From G039029935 sp039029935 (GTDB lineage Bacteria > Chloroflexota > Anaerolineae > Caldilineales > Caldilineaceae): a stretch of 14,080 nucleotides of DNA. The notes beneath the pieces were generated by a model. That model was given only the letters and a program-made list of their open reading frames with translations, searched no databases and was not told where the DNA came from. The first letter of the stretch is position 1. The number at the start of each line of letters is the position of its first letter. The stretch spans positions 1 through 14,080 of the forward strand of contig JBCCFC010000199.1 in NCBI GenBank assembly GCA_039029935.1, in the 5' to 3' direction. A program made the position numbers and the translations under genes. This document shows, in pieces, positions 11,208-14,080 of the stretch.

Positions 11208-12104
11208 ATGAAACTAGGAATTTACAGTAATACGTTTAAACGTGATAGTGTTGAGGCGGTGATGGATGCGGTTGTGTCCTATGGATTGGACACGATTCAT
11301 TTTGATGCATCATCGGTCGGGCTGCCATCCATGCCCGATGAGATGAGCGATGAGGTGTGTCAGCGGGTGCGGGTGGCGGTCGATGAGCGCGGTATCAATG
11401 TGGTGTCGATATCGGGGACCTTTAACATGATCCATCCCGATGTCAGTGAACGCGAGCGGGGGCTGCGTCAACTTGAGGTATTGGCGGAGGCGTGTGGACC
11501 AATTGGCACAGACAAAATCTCGCTCTGTTCGGGAACACGCAACCGCGATAGCATGTGGCGGCGTCACCCCGACAACGACTTGCCCAACGCGTGGGATGAT
11601 ATGCTAGTGACGATGCGGGCGGCGGTTGCCATTGCCGAGAAACACAATGTAGTCTTGGTGGTAGAGCCGGAGGTCGCCAATGTGGTTGATTCAGCCGCCA
11701 AAGCACGTCGTATGCTCGATGAAATTCAATCGCCCTATTTGAAGATTGTCTTTGATGGAGCCAATGTTTTTCATACGGGGGAACTGGCGCAGATGCACAG
11801 CATTTTGGATGAGTCGATTGCATTGCTGGGCGATGACATCGTACTGGCTCATGCCAAGGATTTGGACAAGGATGGACAGGCGGGTCATCTAGCAGCGGGA
11901 ACAGGGTTTCTCGACTATGGCTTTTATCTGGGCAAATTGCGGTCAATTGGGTTTGCTGATAGAGAAGACAGTGCTGTGGTTATGCATGGGCTGACCGAAG
12001 CGCAAGTACCCTGGTGTGCCAAATTTGTGCAAGGCATCATCAACCAAGGGCAGAGATATCAACACCGCAATACCAACACAGAGGGGAGATTACCGCGTGA
12101 GTAA
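11208..12104 (+). CDS. Sugar phosphate isomerase/epimerase-like TIM-barrel protein
   Basis: This 298-residue soluble protein has the layout of the xylose-isomerase-like (AP endonuclease 2) TIM-barrel superfamily, which isomerises or epimerises sugars and related compounds using a divalent metal. The N-terminal strand MKLGIYSNTF is typical. Likely metal and substrate ligands are Glu153 (VVEPE), Asp183 with Asn186 (VFDGANVFH), His215 with Lys217 (LAHAKD) and His260 (VVMHG). SISGTFNMIHPD near 67-78 forms another barrel-mouth loop. No clear Shine-Dalgarno sequence precedes the ATG (AAAGAGAG lies about 10 bases upstream). Its last 8 bases overlap the start of the FAD/Fe-S oxidase, so the two are probably coupled and share a pathway, for instance sugar or sugar-acid breakdown. 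The exact substrate is unknown; homologues include inositol, hydroxypyruvate and ketose enzymes. Confidence 0.85.
   Translation: MKLGIYSNTFKRDSVEAVMDAVVSYGLDTIHFDASSVGLPSMPDEMSDEVCQRVRVAVDERGINVVSISGTFNMIHPDVSERERGLRQLEVLAEACGPIGTDKISLCSGTRNRDSMWRRHPDNDLPNAWDDMLVTMRAAVAIAEKHNVVLVVEPEVANVVDSAAKARRMLDEIQSPYLKIVFDGANVFHTGELAQMHSILDESIALLGDDIVLAHAKDLDKDGQAGHLAAGTGFLDYGFYLGKLRSIGFADREDSAVVMHGLTEAQVPWCAKFVQGIINQGQRYQHRNTNTEGRLPRE
12081..12088 (+). promoter_or_regulatory. Ribosome binding site of the FAD/Fe-S oxidase, favouring a GTG start
   Basis: GAGGGGAG lies 8 bases before the GTG at 12097 but 23 bases before the ATG at 12112. It lies within the end of the TIM-barrel gene, so translation of the two genes is probably linked. 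Confidence 0.6.
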
Positions 12105-14080
12105 CACAACCATGACCGATACCGCCCATCAAGATTTTGTGGCCGAACTACAAAAATCGGTCGAGGGCGAGGTCCGTTTTGATGCCTACAGCAGAATGCT
12201 CTACAGCACCGACGCCAGCCTCTACCAGATTCAGCCAGTGGGCGTGGTTATTCCGCAAACAGTTGATGATGTGCAGGCGGCGGTGGAGATTGCTATCCGC
12301 AACGATGTCCCGATTCTGCCACGCGGTGGTGGTAGCTCGCTGGCAGGACAGGCTGTCGGTGCAGCTCTGGTCATCGACTTTAGCAAGTATATGAACAAGG
12401 TGTTGGATGTCAATCTTGAGGCGCAGACCGTCACTGTTGAACCAGGCATCAATTTTGCCGTGTTGAATAGCCAGATGGCGCAACATGGCTACATGATTGG
12501 CCCCGATCCGGCCAGTGCCAACCGCGCCACCATCGGCGGCAGCATTGGCAACAACGCAACGGGCAGCCACAGCATTCTCTATGGCATGATGGCCGATAAT
12601 GTGGCCGAAACCGCCGTCATCCTCTCCGATGCCTCATCCGTGCGCTTTGGTCCCGTTGACATGAACACTATCGAGAGCAAGGTCCGTTCGGATTCGCTGG
12701 AGGGGCGTATCTACAAAGAGGTTCCACAGACTATCCAGAGTGTGCTTGAAGAGTTGTTGGAACGTTGGCCTAAACACTGGCGGCGTGCGTCCGGCTACAA
12801 CCTCGACCGACTGGCGGCGGCACTGCTCCCCGCCCAAGAACGTGCCAAACTCAGCTTTGACAGCCGTTTCCGGCCACCTGTTGCCGACCCGACCTTGATT
12901 GACCGCTTTAACTTGGCACAGTTGATGACGGGCAGCGAAGGCACACTGGGTGTCATCACTGAGGCCACGATAAAACTGGTTCCCAAACCCAAACACATGG
13001 GCTTGGCGGTGGTACACTTTGACCGCCTGATTGACTCGTGCGAAGCCATCACAGATATTCTGGAGACCAATCCCAGCGCATCCGAACTGCTCGACAAGAT
13101 GCTGATGGATTTGGCACGGGCGCAGCCAGAATGGCAAAAACGCATGAATTTTATTGATGGCGACCCAGAGGCAGTGCTACTCACCGAGTATTATGGCGAG
13201 GATGATGCCGAGGTACAGGCCAAGCTCAACCACCTTGAAGACCACATGCAGCGCAAGGGCTGGAAAGGCACAGTTGTGCAGGTCATGGATAGTACACAGA
13301 TTGCCAATGTCTGGGAAGTACGCAAGGCGGGGCTGAATATTTTGGGTAGTCGTCGCAGTGATTATAAGACGGTTCCGGGCATCGAGGATGTAAGTGTGCC
13401 GCAGGAAAAGCTAGCCGACTATATCACCGATATTCTCGACTATTGCGGGTCGATGGGTGACATCCCCGACGTGGCTGTCTACGCCCACGCCTCGGCAGGG
13501 TGTCTGCATGTACGCCCACTGATCAATCCCAAGACTGCTCGTGGTATCGAGTTGTTAGAATTGGTGGGCAATCATGCGGCTGGACTGGCCGTCAAATATG
13601 GCGGCATCATGAGCGGTGAGCATGGCGATGGCTTGGCGCGTAGTGTGCTCAATCCCAAGATTTTTGGACCAACGCTCTATGGTGCGCTGCAAGATGTCAA
13701 ACGCACCTTTGACCCTGAGAATCGCATGAATCCGGGCAAAGTTGTCGATGCACCACCGTTGACCCAAGACATGCGCTTTGGGTCTAGCTACCAGACCATC
13801 CCGCTTAATACCATCTTTGATTGGCGCACCGATAATCCCGACTTCACAGGCTATGCACCCGCGATTGAGATGTGTAATGGCGCAGGCGTCTGTCGCAAAC
13901 TCAATTCGGGGACGATGTGTCCGAGCTATATGGCGACCCGTGATGAGCGCGATACCACACGTGGCCGCGCCAATGCCCTGCGCAATGCGATGGCCGGGCA
14001 CATTGACCACGATGAATTGTATTCCAAAGAAATGTATGGTGTCATGGACCTCTGTCTGGGCTGTAAGGCGTGTCAGAGCG
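12097..14080 (+). CDS. FAD-linked oxidase with [4Fe-4S] C-terminal domain, partial (runs off window end)
   Basis: The first 661 codons of a long two-part dehydrogenase are present and the 3' end is outside the window. An FAD-binding PCMH-type domain comes first: PRGGGSSLAGQAVG at residues 75-88 and GPDPASANRATIGGSIGNNA from 135, which grip the FAD pyrophosphate. The FAD-oxidase C-terminal domain follows, with CLHVRP (469-474), SGEHGDG (506-512; His509) and MNPGK (544-548). A ferredoxin-like region begins with C593, C599 and C608 (CNGAGVC, then MCPS) and TRGRAN. It continues with C653, C656 and C659, a CxxCxxC start of a [4Fe-4S] site cut off by the window end. This order is that of bacterial D-lactate/D-2-hydroxyglutarate dehydrogenases (YdiJ- and GlcD-plus-GlcF-like, about 950-1020 residues), which oxidise a 2-hydroxyacid and pass electrons to the respiratory chain. 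The substrate is not decided by the sequence. The start is GTG at 12097, with ATG at 12112 as alternative. Confidence 0.92.
   Translation, partial: MSNTTMTDTAHQDFVAELQKSVEGEVRFDAYSRMLYSTDASLYQIQPVGVVIPQTVDDVQAAVEIAIRNDVPILPRGGGSSLAGQAVGAALVIDFSKYMNKVLDVNLEAQTVTVEPGINFAVLNSQMAQHGYMIGPDPASANRATIGGSIGNNATGSHSILYGMMADNVAETAVILSDASSVRFGPVDMNTIESKVRSDSLEGRIYKEVPQTIQSVLEELLERWPKHWRRASGYNLDRLAAALLPAQERAKLSFDSRFRPPVADPTLIDRFNLAQLMTGSEGTLGVITEATIKLVPKPKHMGLAVVHFDRLIDSCEAITDILETNPSASELLDKMLMDLARAQPEWQKRMNFIDGDPEAVLLTEYYGEDDAEVQAKLNHLEDHMQRKGWKGTVVQVMDSTQIANVWEVRKAGLNILGSRRSDYKTVPGIEDVSVPQEKLADYITDILDYCGSMGDIPDVAVYAHASAGCLHVRPLINPKTARGIELLELVGNHAAGLAVKYGGIMSGEHGDGLARSVLNPKIFGPTLYGALQDVKRTFDPENRMNPGKVVDAPPLTQDMRFGSSYQTIPLNTIFDWRTDNPDFTGYAPAIEMCNGAGVCRKLNSGTMCPSYMATRDERDTTRGRANALRNAMAGHIDHDELYSKEMYGVMDLCLGCKACQS

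Noticed and set aside
12112..12114. ATG at 12112 as the oxidase start
   Set aside because: It is possible, but GAGGGGAG at 12081-12088 is 23 bases away from it and correctly placed for the in-frame GTG at 12097.

Overview
The window is a stretch of bacterial chromosome at roughly 50% G+C. It is built around a complete rpoB-rpoC operon that encodes the beta and beta-prime subunits of RNA polymerase. Four further genes lie downstream. Both polymerase subunits carry large inserts at positions where most bacteria have short linkers. The beta-prime trigger loop lacks the Proteobacterial insert, and beta lacks the E. coli-type insert in the region following AIFGEKA. Together with the neighbouring FAD/Fe-S oxidase this suggests Chloroflexota, but that placement is inference from protein style. 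The sequence holds no rRNA to confirm it.

Layout. Bases 1-374 are mostly non-coding leader. They hold a possible last few codons of rplL, a strong GAAA-capped hairpin, an A/T-rich stretch with a candidate promoter, and short imperfect direct repeats. rpoB (375-4484) and rpoC (4579-9372) follow. The 94-base gap between them is filled by a seven-base tandem repeat present in both orientations, which can fold into a 17-bp stem ending just before the rpoC ribosome binding site. A clear intrinsic terminator (about 9397-9432) closes the operon.

On the minus strand, converging on that terminator, lie an MFS exporter (9834-11099) and, 17 bases downstream of it, a broken SAM-dependent methyltransferase (9447-9816). 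The methyltransferase keeps its SAM-binding half, then jumps out of frame to what looks like a remnant of its own C-terminal region. On the plus strand, a xylose-isomerase-like TIM-barrel protein (11208-12104) overlaps by 8 bases the start of a large FAD/[4Fe-4S] oxidase of the glycolate/D-lactate/D-2-hydroxyglutarate dehydrogenase type, which runs off the window end. These two are probably translationally coupled and probably act in one carbohydrate or hydroxyacid pathway whose substrate cannot be read from the sequence. The 108-base gap between the MFS gene and the TIM-barrel gene holds candidate promoters for both directions, arranged face to face.

The most notable material is the set of polymerase-specific oddities (beta insert, beta-prime coiled-coil insert, acidic beta-prime tail, heptamer repeats inside the operon) and the methyltransferase remnant. 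I saw no CRISPR array, tRNA, rRNA, insertion sequence or defence system.
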